NCBI GenBank assembly: GCA_003241685.1
Contig: QFPJ01000001.1
Location: 87,936-151,935 of the forward strand
From: Sphingopyxis macrogoltabida
GTDB lineage: Bacteria; Pseudomonadota; Alphaproteobacteria; Sphingomonadales; Sphingomonadaceae
Direction: 5' to 3'
Length of the DNA stretch: 64,000 nucleotides
Positions 33,700-41,213 of the stretch are shown one piece after another. The notes beneath the pieces are model-generated. The model saw nothing but the letters and a program-made list of their open reading frames with translations. It searched no databases and was not told the origin of the DNA. The number at the start of each line of letters is the position of its first letter. The stretch's first letter is position 1. The position numbers and the translations under genes were made by a program.

Positions 33700-34194
33700 T
33701 CAGTTGGCGAGGTCGGGGGGGACGATCGGGACCAGCAGCGGCATCGCGGCGATCCCGTCGTCGTGTAGCGCCTGCGCCTCCTCGGGCGAGGCTTGTCCGT
33801 GAATCAGGTCCTCCGCCGCGCGGCCTTCGTGCATGGCGCGCGCCGCGTGGGCGAAGTCGCGGCCGACCCAGCGCGAACGCGGCAGCATTTCTGCCTGCTT
33901 CGCCGCCACCTCGGCCAGCACGCGGCGGACGAGTTCGGGGGTCACTTCACCCCCCGTGGCTGGGCCCGCGGTTTCCGGCGGGGCGGTCGGAGCGGGGGCC
34001 CGAACCGATGCCGGCCGCTGGTTGGACTTGGCGCCCACGCGCGGCGCCATCACCGCCTTTTCGATCGCGCTGTCGCCGCAGATCGGACAGGCGATCAGGC
34101 CGCGCGCCTGTTGGTCGGCAAAGCTGTCGCTGCTCGCGAACCAGGCCTCGAACCGGTGCGAGCCGGCCGCGCAACAAAGGTCGAAGACGATCAA
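33700..34194 (-). CDS. DUF1178 family protein
   Basis: A 164-residue protein of unknown function that is widespread in proteobacteria. The N-terminal CCAAGSHRFEAWFASSD and CPICGD motifs suggest a small zinc ribbon. The C-terminal third has the conserved SRWVGRDFAHAARAMHEG and HGQASPEEAQALHDDGI segments. An Ala/Pro-rich linker separates them. It follows grxC by three bases and is probably co-transcribed with it. Confidence 0.9.
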   Translation of the reverse strand: MIVFDLCCAAGSHRFEAWFASSDSFADQQARGLIACPICGDSAIEKAVMAPRVGAKSNQRPASVRAPAPTAPPETAGPATGGEVTPELVRRVLAEVAAKQAEMLPRSRWVGRDFAHAARAMHEGRAAEDLIHGQASPEEAQALHDDGIAAMPLLVPIVPPDLAN

Positions 34195-34197
34195 GGG

Positions 34198-34458
34198 TCA
34201 GCCGATCCCCAGCAACGGGTCGAGCCCGCCGCGCGCGTCGAGCGCCGCCAGATCGTCGCTGCCGCCGATATGCCGGCCGTCGATGAAGACCTGCGGGACC
34301 GTCAGCCGCCCGCCCGATTTTTGGGCCATCGCGTCGAAACCGGCGCGATCGGTCGTCACGTCGATCTCGCGATAGCTTACGCCCTTGCCGTCGAGCAGCG
34401 CCTTCGCCCGCGTGCAATAGGGGCAGAAGAATTTGGTGTAGATTTCAATGTCGGCCAT
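34198..34458 (-). CDS. grxC: Glutaredoxin 3
   Basis: An 86-residue dithiol glutaredoxin with CPYC at the active site (FFCPYCTRA) and the cis-Pro loop TVPQVFIDG. It reduces mixed disulphides with glutathione in the cytoplasm. The length and motif fit GrxC. It sits between comF (upstream, 5-base gap) and DUF1178 in one leftward transcription unit. Confidence 0.95.
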   Translation of the reverse strand: MADIEIYTKFFCPYCTRAKALLDGKGVSYREIDVTTDRAGFDAMAQKSGGRLTVPQVFIDGRHIGGSDDLAALDARGGLDPLLGIG

Positions 34459-34463
34459 GGCGG

Positions 34464-35321
34464 CTATCCTGTCATCCTTTCCTGCATCATATCGGAATCC
34501 AGCGCGGCAAAGTCAAATGCCGGCAACGCATCGCCCGGAACGACCCGCGCCCAGGTGAGCGCCGACACCCGCGACGCCCCGCTGCGCCGCAGCGCGCGCG
34601 CCGCCGCGCGCAGCGTCGCGCCGCTGGCGTGGACATCGTCGATCAGCACGACATGCCGCCCCGCCACGCGCTGTTTCGCATCCGCCGCCAGGGCAAAGGC
34701 GCCCGCGACGATCCGCTCGCGCTCGCGCCGCCCCTTGCCGCGCAGCGTCGCGGTCGCGCGGGTGCGGTGAAGCAGGTCATGGTCGCGGGCGGTGCCGGTG
34801 ATCCGGCTCAGCGCATCGGCGATCAGCGCAGCCTGGTTGAACCCGCGCGACCACAGCCGCCAGCGGTGCAGCGGCACGGGCACCAGCAGCGCCGCCTCCC
34901 CCGCCGTCAACCGCGCGAGCGGCCGCGCCATCAATCCGCCCATCAACCGGGCATGGCCGACACGGCGCCCATATTTCAGCCGCAACGCCACCGTCCGCGC
35001 GGCGGGGCCATAAGCGACGGCCGCCGGCGCCCCGTCGAACGGCGACGGCTCCGCCAGGCAGGCACCGCATTCGACGGTCTCGCCGACATGCGCGGTGGGC
35101 AGCGGAATCGAACAGCGCGTGCAGCATGGCCCGTCCAGAAAATGCAGCGACGACCAGCAATCTAGGCAGAATTGGCGGTCGTCGCCGACGATGATGCCGC
35201 AGGCGGGGCAACGCGGAGGCAGCGCATAGTCGACGATCAGCCGCCCGGCGCGGTACAGCCGGGGTCCGAGGCCCGTGCTCGTGTCGCGCGCCAAAGCGCC
35301 GTCGTTCGTCGCCCCCGTCAT
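34464..35321 (-). CDS. comF: ComF family phosphoribosyltransferase-like protein
   Basis: A 285-residue protein with an N-terminal zinc-ribbon (CPACG, CLDCW, CCTRC, CGAC) and a C-terminal PRTase fold with the diphosphate motif VVLIDDVHASGATL. ComF supports DNA uptake in naturally competent species, and homologues of unknown role occur widely. ATG at 35321. It is divergent from a methyltransferase gene, with 42 bases between starts, and is the first gene of the comF-grxC-DUF1178 unit. Confidence 0.9.
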   Translation of the reverse strand: MTGATNDGALARDTSTGLGPRLYRAGRLIVDYALPPRCPACGIIVGDDRQFCLDCWSSLHFLDGPCCTRCSIPLPTAHVGETVECGACLAEPSPFDGAPAAVAYGPAARTVALRLKYGRRVGHARLMGGLMARPLARLTAGEAALLVPVPLHRWRLWSRGFNQAALIADALSRITGTARDHDLLHRTRATATLRGKGRRERERIVAGAFALAADAKQRVAGRHVVLIDDVHASGATLRAAARALRRSGASRVSALTWARVVPGDALPAFDFAALDSDMMQERMTG

Positions 35322-35363
35322 AAGCCCTTGTGAAGCATCGGCGGGACCGGCACAAGCGCCGCC

Positions 35364-36215
35364 ATGTCGTCGTCCCCCGCCCCCCTGTTTTCGTCCGCGC
35401 GCGCGCGGGCGCAGCGCGACCGCATGGCGAAGCGGCCGGCGGAGGCGAATTTCCTCGCGCCGATCATCGCCGAAACCCTGCTCGACCGGCTGGCCATGGT
35501 GACGCGCGAATTTCCGCGCGCGCTGCTTATCGGCGCGCACGACCCGGCGCTCGCCGCGGCGCTGCGCGAGACGGGGTCGGACGTAAGCCTGTTCGAGGCC
35601 GGACCGGCGCTCGCCGCGCGCAGCGGCGCGATCCGGGGCGAGGCCGACGCGATCGACCTGCCGCTCGCCAGCTTCGACCTGATCGTGTGGCCGGGCGGGC
35701 TCGACAGCGTCAACGACGTGCCCGGCGCGCTGGTGCGGCTTCGCGCGCTGCTGGCGCCCGACGGCCTGCTGATCGGCGCCTTTCTGGGCGACGGCAGCCT
35801 GCCGCGGCTGCGCCGCGCGCTGATGACCGACGATGTGCGGCCGATCGCGCGTATGCATCCCCAGATCGACCTCGCCGCGACGGGCAATCTGCTCCAGCGT
35901 GTCGGCTTCACCCTGCCCGTCGTCGATGTCGACGCATTGTCGGTGCGCTATGGCGACTGGTTCGCGCTGGTCCGCGATCTGCGCGCCGCCGGCCTGTCGA
36001 GCCGACTGGCAGAGGCCCCGCCGCCGCTGACCCGCATGGAAGCGGCCGCCATCGCCGCCGCCTTTGCCGCCCAGGCCGACCCGGACGGGCGCGTGGCGGA
36101 AAGCTTTCGCCTCATCCATTTCAGCGGCTGGGCGCCGCATCCCGACCAGCCCCGCCCCGCCCGGCGCGGCAGCGGCACGGCATCGCTGGCCGAGGCGCTG
36201 AAACCGAAAGATTAG
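35364..36215 (+). CDS. SAM-dependent methyltransferase-like protein (NDUFAF5/BioC-like)
   Basis: A 283-residue class I methyltransferase-fold protein. The nucleotide motif ALLIGAHDP, the acidic beta-2 end in DVSLFEAG, and FDLIVWPGGLDSVNDVPG and LRALLAPDGLLIGAFLG are visible. It resembles the alphaproteobacterial homologues of the mitochondrial complex I assembly factor NDUFAF5 (which hydroxylates rather than methylates an arginine), so the reaction should not be assumed. Divergent from comF. Confidence 0.8.
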   Translation: MSSSPAPLFSSARARAQRDRMAKRPAEANFLAPIIAETLLDRLAMVTREFPRALLIGAHDPALAAALRETGSDVSLFEAGPALAARSGAIRGEADAIDLPLASFDLIVWPGGLDSVNDVPGALVRLRALLAPDGLLIGAFLGDGSLPRLRRALMTDDVRPIARMHPQIDLAATGNLLQRVGFTLPVVDVDALSVRYGDWFALVRDLRAAGLSSRLAEAPPPLTRMEAAAIAAAFAAQADPDGRVAESFRLIHFSGWAPHPDQPRPARRGSGTASLAEALKPKD

Positions 36216-36259
36216 CGTTCTGTCGGCGCGAGGCGGAGGCTGCCCCGGCCCGCTCCTCC

Positions 36260-36688
36260 TTAAACCAGCGCCTCCAGCAAGCCGATGAGCGGCTTGTCGG
36301 CGGGCGGCATGTCGAGCGCGTGCAATTGGGCGGGACGCACCCAGCGCAGCGCGCTCGCTTCCTGCGCGACGGGCGTTCCGCGCCATTTGCGGCAGACGTA
36401 GAGCAGCAGGAGCAGATGCTTTTCGCCCAGCGTGTCGCTGGCGAAACAGGCGGGGGCCAGGCACGCCTCCTCGACATCGATCGCCAGTTCCTCCGCCAGT
36501 TCGCGGACCAACGCCTGTTCGGGCGTTTCGCCGGCTTCCAGCTTGCCGCCGGGAAACTCCCACAGCCCGGCCATCGCCCGGCCCTCCGGCCGCTGCTGCA
36601 CCAATATGCGCCCGTCGCGATCGACCATCGCGACCGCGACCACCATCAACATGCCGGGCAAAGACGCCGGACCCTGGGACACCGTCAA
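36260..36688 (-). CDS. mutT: Nudix hydrolase, MutT type (8-oxo-dGTP diphosphatase)
   Basis: A 142-residue Nudix protein. The Nudix box is GGKLEAGETPEQALVRELAE followed by ELAID (G-x5-E-x7-REL-x-EEL). Its QQRPEGRAMAGLWEFPGGK segment is typical of MutT, which removes 8-oxo-dGTP from the nucleotide pool. I keep a TTG start at 36688 because AGGAAGG lies eight bases upstream. An ATG at 36652 is the alternative and lacks such a site. Convergent with the methyltransferase gene, 44 bases apart. Confidence 0.87.
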   Translation of the reverse strand: MTVSQGPASLPGMLMVVAVAMVDRDGRILVQQRPEGRAMAGLWEFPGGKLEAGETPEQALVRELAEELAIDVEEACLAPACFASDTLGEKHLLLLLYVCRKWRGTPVAQEASALRWVRPAQLHALDMPPADKPLIGLLEALV

Positions 36689-36754
36689 ATTGTTAACCTT
36701 CCTGTGCGACGCTCGCCACCCTCGGGAACTATAACTTCAGTTAGGGGCGGAACA

Positions 36755-36925
36755 ATGAAGAAGCTAGGGGAGCTTAGGCGGTCGACCAGGGCCGCCACGG
36801 CGGTCGAATATGGATTGATCCTGGCGTTGATCTTCATCGCCGGCGTGACCGCGATGGGCAATGTCGGGCGATCGACCACCAACATGTGGAACAATGTCTC
36901 GTCCGCCGCGACGAACAATATGTGA
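36755..36925 (+). CDS. Flp/Fap-type IVb pilin, first copy
   Basis: A 56-residue prepilin with a basic leader (MKKLGELRRSTR), a prepilin peptidase site of the type A|ATAVEYG with Glu and Tyr conserved, and a hydrophobic segment (about 20-34). The -1 residue is Ala rather than Gly. The rest (NVGRSTTNMWNNVSSAATNN) is a short polar tail. Flp pilins are assembled by the Tad secretion machine on the cell surface. Codon use matches the genome. Confidence 0.9.
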   Translation: MKKLGELRRSTRAATAVEYGLILALIFIAGVTAMGNVGRSTTNMWNNVSSAATNNM

Positions 36926-37020
36926 GCGATCCCGACCTGTCCATTTTCGGGACTTTGCCGCGGGAAAAGCGTTTCGGGCCATTAAGAGTTTCAAAACCTA
37001 TTCATCCTAGAACCCCCGAT

Positions 37021-37044
37021 GTTGACCACGACCAGACCGTCAAC
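37021..37044. promoter_or_regulatory. inverted repeat upstream of the second flp gene
   Basis: GTTGAC (37021-37026) and GTCAAC (37039-37044) are inverted 6-mers, 12 bases apart, 30 bases before the second flp ATG. A possible operator, or chance. Confidence 0.25.
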
Positions 37045-37073
37045 AGGGTAAGTGACTTATCAGGAGACCAGAG

Positions 37074-37244
37074 ATGAAGTTCATCAAGAAATTCGTTCGC
37101 GACACCAAGGCCGCGACCGCCATCGAATACGGCCTGATCGCCGCTCTGATCGCCGTCGCCGGCATCACCGCCATGGGCGCCGTCGGCAACAGCGTCAGCA
37201 GCACCTTCAACAAGGTGAACGGCAACCTGAACACCGCTCCGTAA
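37074..37244 (+). CDS. Flp/Fap-type IVb pilin, second copy
   Basis: A 56-residue prepilin (MKFIKKFVRDTKAATAIEYG start), with the same A|ATAIEYG processing site and hydrophobic segment. Its tail (VSSTFNKVNGNLNTAP) is nearly identical to the third copy, so the last two are the more recent duplicates. AGGAGACC precedes the ATG by about 8 bases. A terminator hairpin follows the stop by about 40 bases. Confidence 0.92.
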   Translation: MKFIKKFVRDTKAATAIEYGLIAALIAVAGITAMGAVGNSVSSTFNKVNGNLNTAP

Positions 37245-37285
37245 GCAGGTGATCGGACGGCATCTTCGTATGCCCGACAAAGAGG

Positions 37286-37315
37286 GGGCGGTCCGAAAGG
37301 GCCGCCTCCTTTTTA
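37286..37315 (+). terminator. Rho-independent terminator after second flp
   Basis: GGCGGTCC, loop GAAA, GGGCCGCC, then TCCTTTTTATT. The stem has one G-U pair. It separates the second and third pilin transcripts. Confidence 0.85.
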
Positions 37316-37403
37316 TTAATCAATTCAACATTCTATTCCGATATTCGGGCGTATCGGCCAGACCAGAGGCCGACGGGTGAGGGGACTTTCGAGGAGACCG
37401 GAC

Positions 37404-37574
37404 ATGAAGTTCTTCAAAAAATTCATTCGCAACACCAAGGCCGCGACCGCCATCGAATATGGCCTGATCGCCGCGCTGATCGCCGTTGCCGGCATCACCG
37501 CGATGAGCAGCGTCGGCCGCAGCGTTGGCAACACCTTCAACAAGGTGAACGGCAATCTGAACAGCGCGCCGTAA
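37404..37574 (+). CDS. Flp/Fap-type IVb pilin, third copy
   Basis: A 56-residue prepilin (MKFFKKFIRNTKAATAIEYG start), very similar to the second copy. It has the same A|ATAIEYG site, hydrophobic core and VGNTFNKVNGNLNSAP tail. GAGGAGACC precedes the ATG. The similarity covers leader, core and tail and extends to the upstream ribosome site (GAGACC), indicating tandem duplication. No tadA, tadB, cpaB or prepilin peptidase genes lie in the window. Confidence 0.92.
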   Translation: MKFFKKFIRNTKAATAIEYGLIAALIAVAGITAMSSVGRSVGNTFNKVNGNLNSAP

Positions 37575-37600
37575 TCGGCCGCTCATTTCGGAAATGACGG

Positions 37601-37634
37601 AAAGGGCGGCCCTGAAGAGCCGCCCTTTTCTTTT
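37601..37634 (+). terminator. terminator between third flp and M48 protease genes
   Basis: AAAGGGCGGC and GCCGCCCTTT pair around CCTGAAGA, followed by TCTTTT. The A-rich left side gives a shorter U-run on the other strand, so it may also serve the converging M48 gene. Confidence 0.85.
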
Positions 37635-37652
37635 GAGCATTATCTTGCGGGC

Positions 37653-39164
37653 TTACCGGCTGGCGTAAACGACCAGCTTCACCTTCTGCCCCGGCGTCAG
37701 CGGGCTGTTGGCGTTCAGCCGGTTGAGCACCTGAAAGCGTTCCAGCTGATAATCGCTGTACGCCATGCGCCGCGCGAGGCTGGCGACGGTGTCGCCCCGC
37801 GCCACGGTGACGACGTCGATCCGCCGCGGACGGATCGCCGCCGCTTCGCTGGTGCTGAGGCGGCTGACGCTGCCGAACATCGAATTGAACACGCCCGCCC
37901 CGCCCGCTTTCGTCAGCGCGACGAAGTGAAAGGCGCTGTCGCGCGAGAATTCATAGGCAAAGACGGTCACGTCGACCTGCCCCGACTGGCTGTTCGCGCG
38001 CGCCGTCGTGTAATAGGCCGGGATGCCGTTCACCGTCGTGCGCTGAATCGTGCCGGGCGACAGATTGGCATCGCCGCCCACCGCCTTGAATACCGACGCG
38101 ATATAGGCGTTCATGTCGCCGCGATAGGCGGCGGTCGAAAATTGCGCCTGGCCGCCATTGCCGCTGATCGACACGGCGGTCGTCCCGTTCTGCATTCCGT
38201 AACCGTTCGGCACGTCGAACCGCAGTTTCAGCTCGGGGTGCAGGAAGCGCCGCCCCTCGACCACGCCCTGCGCCGGATCGTCGCCATAAAGGACGCCGTC
38301 GACCGACGCGAGAAAGGCGTCGGCGTTGCGGTTGCCGCCCGACCCGCCGACACGGCTCGCCAGTTGCTGCGCGTTGCGGACGCGCGACGCGGGGTCGGGG
38401 TGCGTGCTCGCCCAGGCGGGAAGCGAGCGTGCGTCGCCGCCCGCCAGCCGCGCGTCGAGCGTCGTCTGATTGGCCAGGCTCGCCAGCATCGTCGACAGCG
38501 CCAGCGGGTCGTAACCCGCGCTTTTCAGATATTGAACGCCCAGCTGGTCGGCCTCCAGTTCCTGCCCGCGCGAAAAGCCCAGCGTCGCGAGCTGCGCCAC
38601 CTGCATCGCATTATTCTGGAGCAGCCCGCCCAGCGAGCCGAGCAGGCCGCCATTGTCGCCGATCGCGCCGCCCAGCACCGCGCCCAGCACGCCGATGATC
38701 GTGTTGCGCTGCGCCGCCGACTGGCGCTTCTTGCTGTGCTGCGCCGCGACGTGACCGACCTCATGCCCCAGCACGCCCGCCAGTTCGGCCTCGTCGTTCA
38801 TCAGCGCCATCAACTGGCGCGTGACATAGACATAGCCGCCGGGGATCGCGAAGGCGTTGTTGACCGGCGAGTTGAGCAAGGTGACGGTGAAATCGCTGGG
38901 GCTGCGCGACAGGCCCGACTGCAAGGCGATATTCTGTCCGACACGGTTCACATAGCTGGCCTGTGGCCCGCTGTAGGCGCCGCCGAATTCCTGGACCAGC
39001 TGCGGATGCGCCTCGTCGCCCTGCTTGCGCTCGGCGGGCGAGATATTGGTCTGGGTGCGGATCGCCTTGAGCTGCGCATCCGCCACGCCGGTCAAGGCGA
39101 TGCTGCCCGCCGCCGCCGATGCCGCCAGCGCGATCGCCAGCCTCTTCCCTTTTGTCCGGTTCAT
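37653..39164 (-). CDS. M48-family zinc metalloprotease with C-terminal LysM domain
   Basis: A 503-residue exported protease. A signal peptide (to about residue 30, GVADAQ) precedes an M48 catalytic domain with the zinc motif HEVGH (134-138) and a downstream Glu ligand in FSRGQELEADQLG. A middle domain of about 150 residues follows, and the C-terminus carries a LysM peptidoglycan-binding domain (VTVARGDTVASLARRM... near 450-500). This resembles periplasmic BepA/LoiP-type quality-control proteases, but the LysM addition ties it to the cell wall. Convergent with the pilin cluster. Confidence 0.9.
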   Translation of the reverse strand: MNRTKGKRLAIALAASAAAGSIALTGVADAQLKAIRTQTNISPAERKQGDEAHPQLVQEFGGAYSGPQASYVNRVGQNIALQSGLSRSPSDFTVTLLNSPVNNAFAIPGGYVYVTRQLMALMNDEAELAGVLGHEVGHVAAQHSKKRQSAAQRNTIIGVLGAVLGGAIGDNGGLLGSLGGLLQNNAMQVAQLATLGFSRGQELEADQLGVQYLKSAGYDPLALSTMLASLANQTTLDARLAGGDARSLPAWASTHPDPASRVRNAQQLASRVGGSGGNRNADAFLASVDGVLYGDDPAQGVVEGRRFLHPELKLRFDVPNGYGMQNGTTAVSISGNGGQAQFSTAAYRGDMNAYIASVFKAVGGDANLSPGTIQRTTVNGIPAYYTTARANSQSGQVDVTVFAYEFSRDSAFHFVALTKAGGAGVFNSMFGSVSRLSTSEAAAIRPRRIDVVTVARGDTVASLARRMAYSDYQLERFQVLNRLNANSPLTPGQKVKLVVYASR

Positions 39165-39292
39165 CTATCGCCTCCCACGACGTCGTTCATCCAATGCGCG
39201 CGGCGCGACCGGCATCTACCGCCCGCCCGCGTGTCGCAGGGGTAACGCGATGGTCCGCAACCGGGTTCCGCCCCGCGCGGCATCCCGCAGCG

Positions 39293-40240
39293 TCAGCCGC
39301 GCCCCATCGCCAGATATTTTTCCTCGCGCGCGGCGAGCAGCGCGTCGCCGGGCAGCGCCGCCAGCGCGTCCAGTTCCTCGGCGATCGCGTCGCCCAGCGC
39401 GCCGATCGCAATATCGGGCGCGCGGTGCGCCCCGCCGATGGGCTCGGGAACGATGCGGTCGATGATCTTCAGGCCGAGCAGGTCCTGCGCCGACATCTTC
39501 ATGGCGGTCGCCGCCTCGGGCGCCTTGTCCGACGTGCGCCACAGGATGGAGGCGCATCCTTCGGGCGAGATCACCGAATAGACGGCATGTTCGAACATCA
39601 GCACGCGGTTCGCGGCGGCCAGCGCGATCGCGCCGCCCGATCCGCCCTCGCCGACGATCGCGGCGACCATCGGCACGCCCAGCGCCAGGCATTGTTCGGT
39701 CGACCGGGCGATGGCTTCGGCCTGCCCCCGCTCTTCGGCCTGGATGCCGGGAAAGGCGCCCGACGTGTCGACCAGCGTCACCACCGGCAGGCCGAAACGG
39801 TCGGCCAGCTGCATCAGGCGGATCGCCTTGCGATAGCCCTCGGGCTTCGCCATGCCGAAATTATGCTTCATCCGCGACGGAATATCGTCGCCCTTTTCAT
39901 GCCCGATCACCATAACCCGGCGGCCGCGAAAGCGCGCGAGTCCGCCCAGGATCGCGTGATCGTCGCCAAAATTGCGATCGCCGGCCAGCGGCATCCAGTC
40001 GTCGAACAGGCCCGCGACATAATGTTTGAAATGCGGGCGGTCGGGGTGGCGCGCGACCTGCGTCTTTTGCCAAGGCGTCAGCTTGGCATAGATATCGCGC
40101 AGCAATTTCGAGGACTTGTCCTCCAGCCGCGCAATGTCATTGTCGATATTGAGCGACGGATCGTCCCCCATTTCGCGCAGTTCGGCAATTTGCCGATCCA
40201 GCGCCGCGACCGGTTTTTCAAAATCCAGAAAGGCTGTCAT
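39293..40240 (-). CDS. accA: Acetyl-CoA carboxylase carboxyltransferase subunit alpha
   Basis: A 315-residue subunit that, with AccD, transfers carboxyl from carboxybiotin to acetyl-CoA to form malonyl-CoA, the first committed step of fatty-acid synthesis. The coiled N-terminus (FLDFEKPVAALDRQIAEL) and the VVTLVDTSGAFPGIQAEERGQAEAI region are diagnostic. MVAAIVGEGGSGGAIALA holds the oxyanion loop. The length is normal. It is separated from xerD by about 11 bases on the same strand. Confidence 0.97.
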   Translation of the reverse strand: MTAFLDFEKPVAALDRQIAELREMGDDPSLNIDNDIARLEDKSSKLLRDIYAKLTPWQKTQVARHPDRPHFKHYVAGLFDDWMPLAGDRNFGDDHAILGGLARFRGRRVMVIGHEKGDDIPSRMKHNFGMAKPEGYRKAIRLMQLADRFGLPVVTLVDTSGAFPGIQAEERGQAEAIARSTEQCLALGVPMVAAIVGEGGSGGAIALAAANRVLMFEHAVYSVISPEGCASILWRTSDKAPEAATAMKMSAQDLLGLKIIDRIVPEPIGGAHRAPDIAIGALGDAIAEELDALAALPGDALLAAREEKYLAMGRG

Positions 40241-40251
40241 GGCCGGAGTCG

Positions 40252-41175
40252 CTAAGCCGAAGGCGACGCGGCGTCAACGTCTGGCGCTCCCGCATCCATT
40301 CGGGCGAGCGGATGGCGCCGGTTGACCAGCTCGACCAGACGGCGGCTGTCGACATGGGTATAGATTTCGGTGGTCGCGATGTCGCTGTGCCCCAGCATCA
40401 GTTGCAGGGCGCGCAGATCGGCCCCGCCTTCGAGCAGGTGGGTGGCAAAGGCGTGGCGCAGCACATGCGGGCTGACCGACGCCGGATCGATCCCGGCGCG
40501 CGCCGCCAGTTCGCGCAGCATCTGGAACAGGCGGACGCGCGATAGATGCGCCTTTCCCGACGGAAAGAGCCAGGGCGATCCGCCATCGACCAATGGCAGC
40601 CAGCGGCCCAGCGCATCGCGCGCGCGGTCGGATAGCGGCACCAGCCGTTCCTTGTCGCCCTTGCCCCGCACAATCAGATATTCGCGCCCGCCCGCAACGG
40701 CGCGGCGCGGCAGCGACACCAACTCGCTCGCGCGCAGCCCCGACCCATAGAGAAGTTCGATCAGCAGCAGCATCCGCACCGCCGCCGGTGCCGCCGCGTC
40801 GCCCGACGCTTCTTCGCCGGCGCGCGCAAACAATGCATCGACATCGCCATGTCCCAGGATGCGCGGCAGCGGCCGGCGCGTTGCCGGACGCGCGATGTCG
40901 AGCGCGGGATTGTCGGCCCGGTCGCCTTCGTCGAGCAGAAAGGCGAAGAATTGCCGCAGCGCCGACAGCTTGCGCGCCGCGCTGCTCGCCGCCAGATCGC
41001 GATATCCGGCCATCAGCCGCCGCAGTTCCGCGACGTCGGCGTCGCCCAACGCTCCGCGCGCCCGCTCCGCCGCCTGTTCCAGATCGCGCTTATACGCCGC
41101 CAGCGTGTTGCGGGATGCGCCACGCTCGGCCGCCATCATCTCCAGAAACCGATCGATCAGCGCCCCGTCAGACAT
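40252..41175 (-). CDS. xerD: Site-specific tyrosine recombinase XerD
   Basis: A 307-residue tyrosine recombinase that acts at dif to resolve chromosome dimers with XerC. All six catalytic residues are visible: Arg148 (SGLRASEL), Lys172 (RGKGDKER), His237 and Arg240 (PHVLRHAF), His263 (LGHSDIATT) and Tyr272 (IYTHV). The N-terminal SAM-like core-binding domain spans about 1-95. ATG 41175 (MSDGALIDRF) is preferred over an upstream TTG at 41211 by family length. XerC is not in the window. Confidence 0.94.
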   Translation of the reverse strand: MSDGALIDRFLEMMAAERGASRNTLAAYKRDLEQAAERARGALGDADVAELRRLMAGYRDLAASSAARKLSALRQFFAFLLDEGDRADNPALDIARPATRRPLPRILGHGDVDALFARAGEEASGDAAAPAAVRMLLLIELLYGSGLRASELVSLPRRAVAGGREYLIVRGKGDKERLVPLSDRARDALGRWLPLVDGGSPWLFPSGKAHLSRVRLFQMLRELAARAGIDPASVSPHVLRHAFATHLLEGGADLRALQLMLGHSDIATTEIYTHVDSRRLVELVNRRHPLARMDAGAPDVDAASPSA

Positions 41176-41213
41176 GAAGGACAGCGGCGCCTGCCGGCTC
41201 CCCCACGACAATA

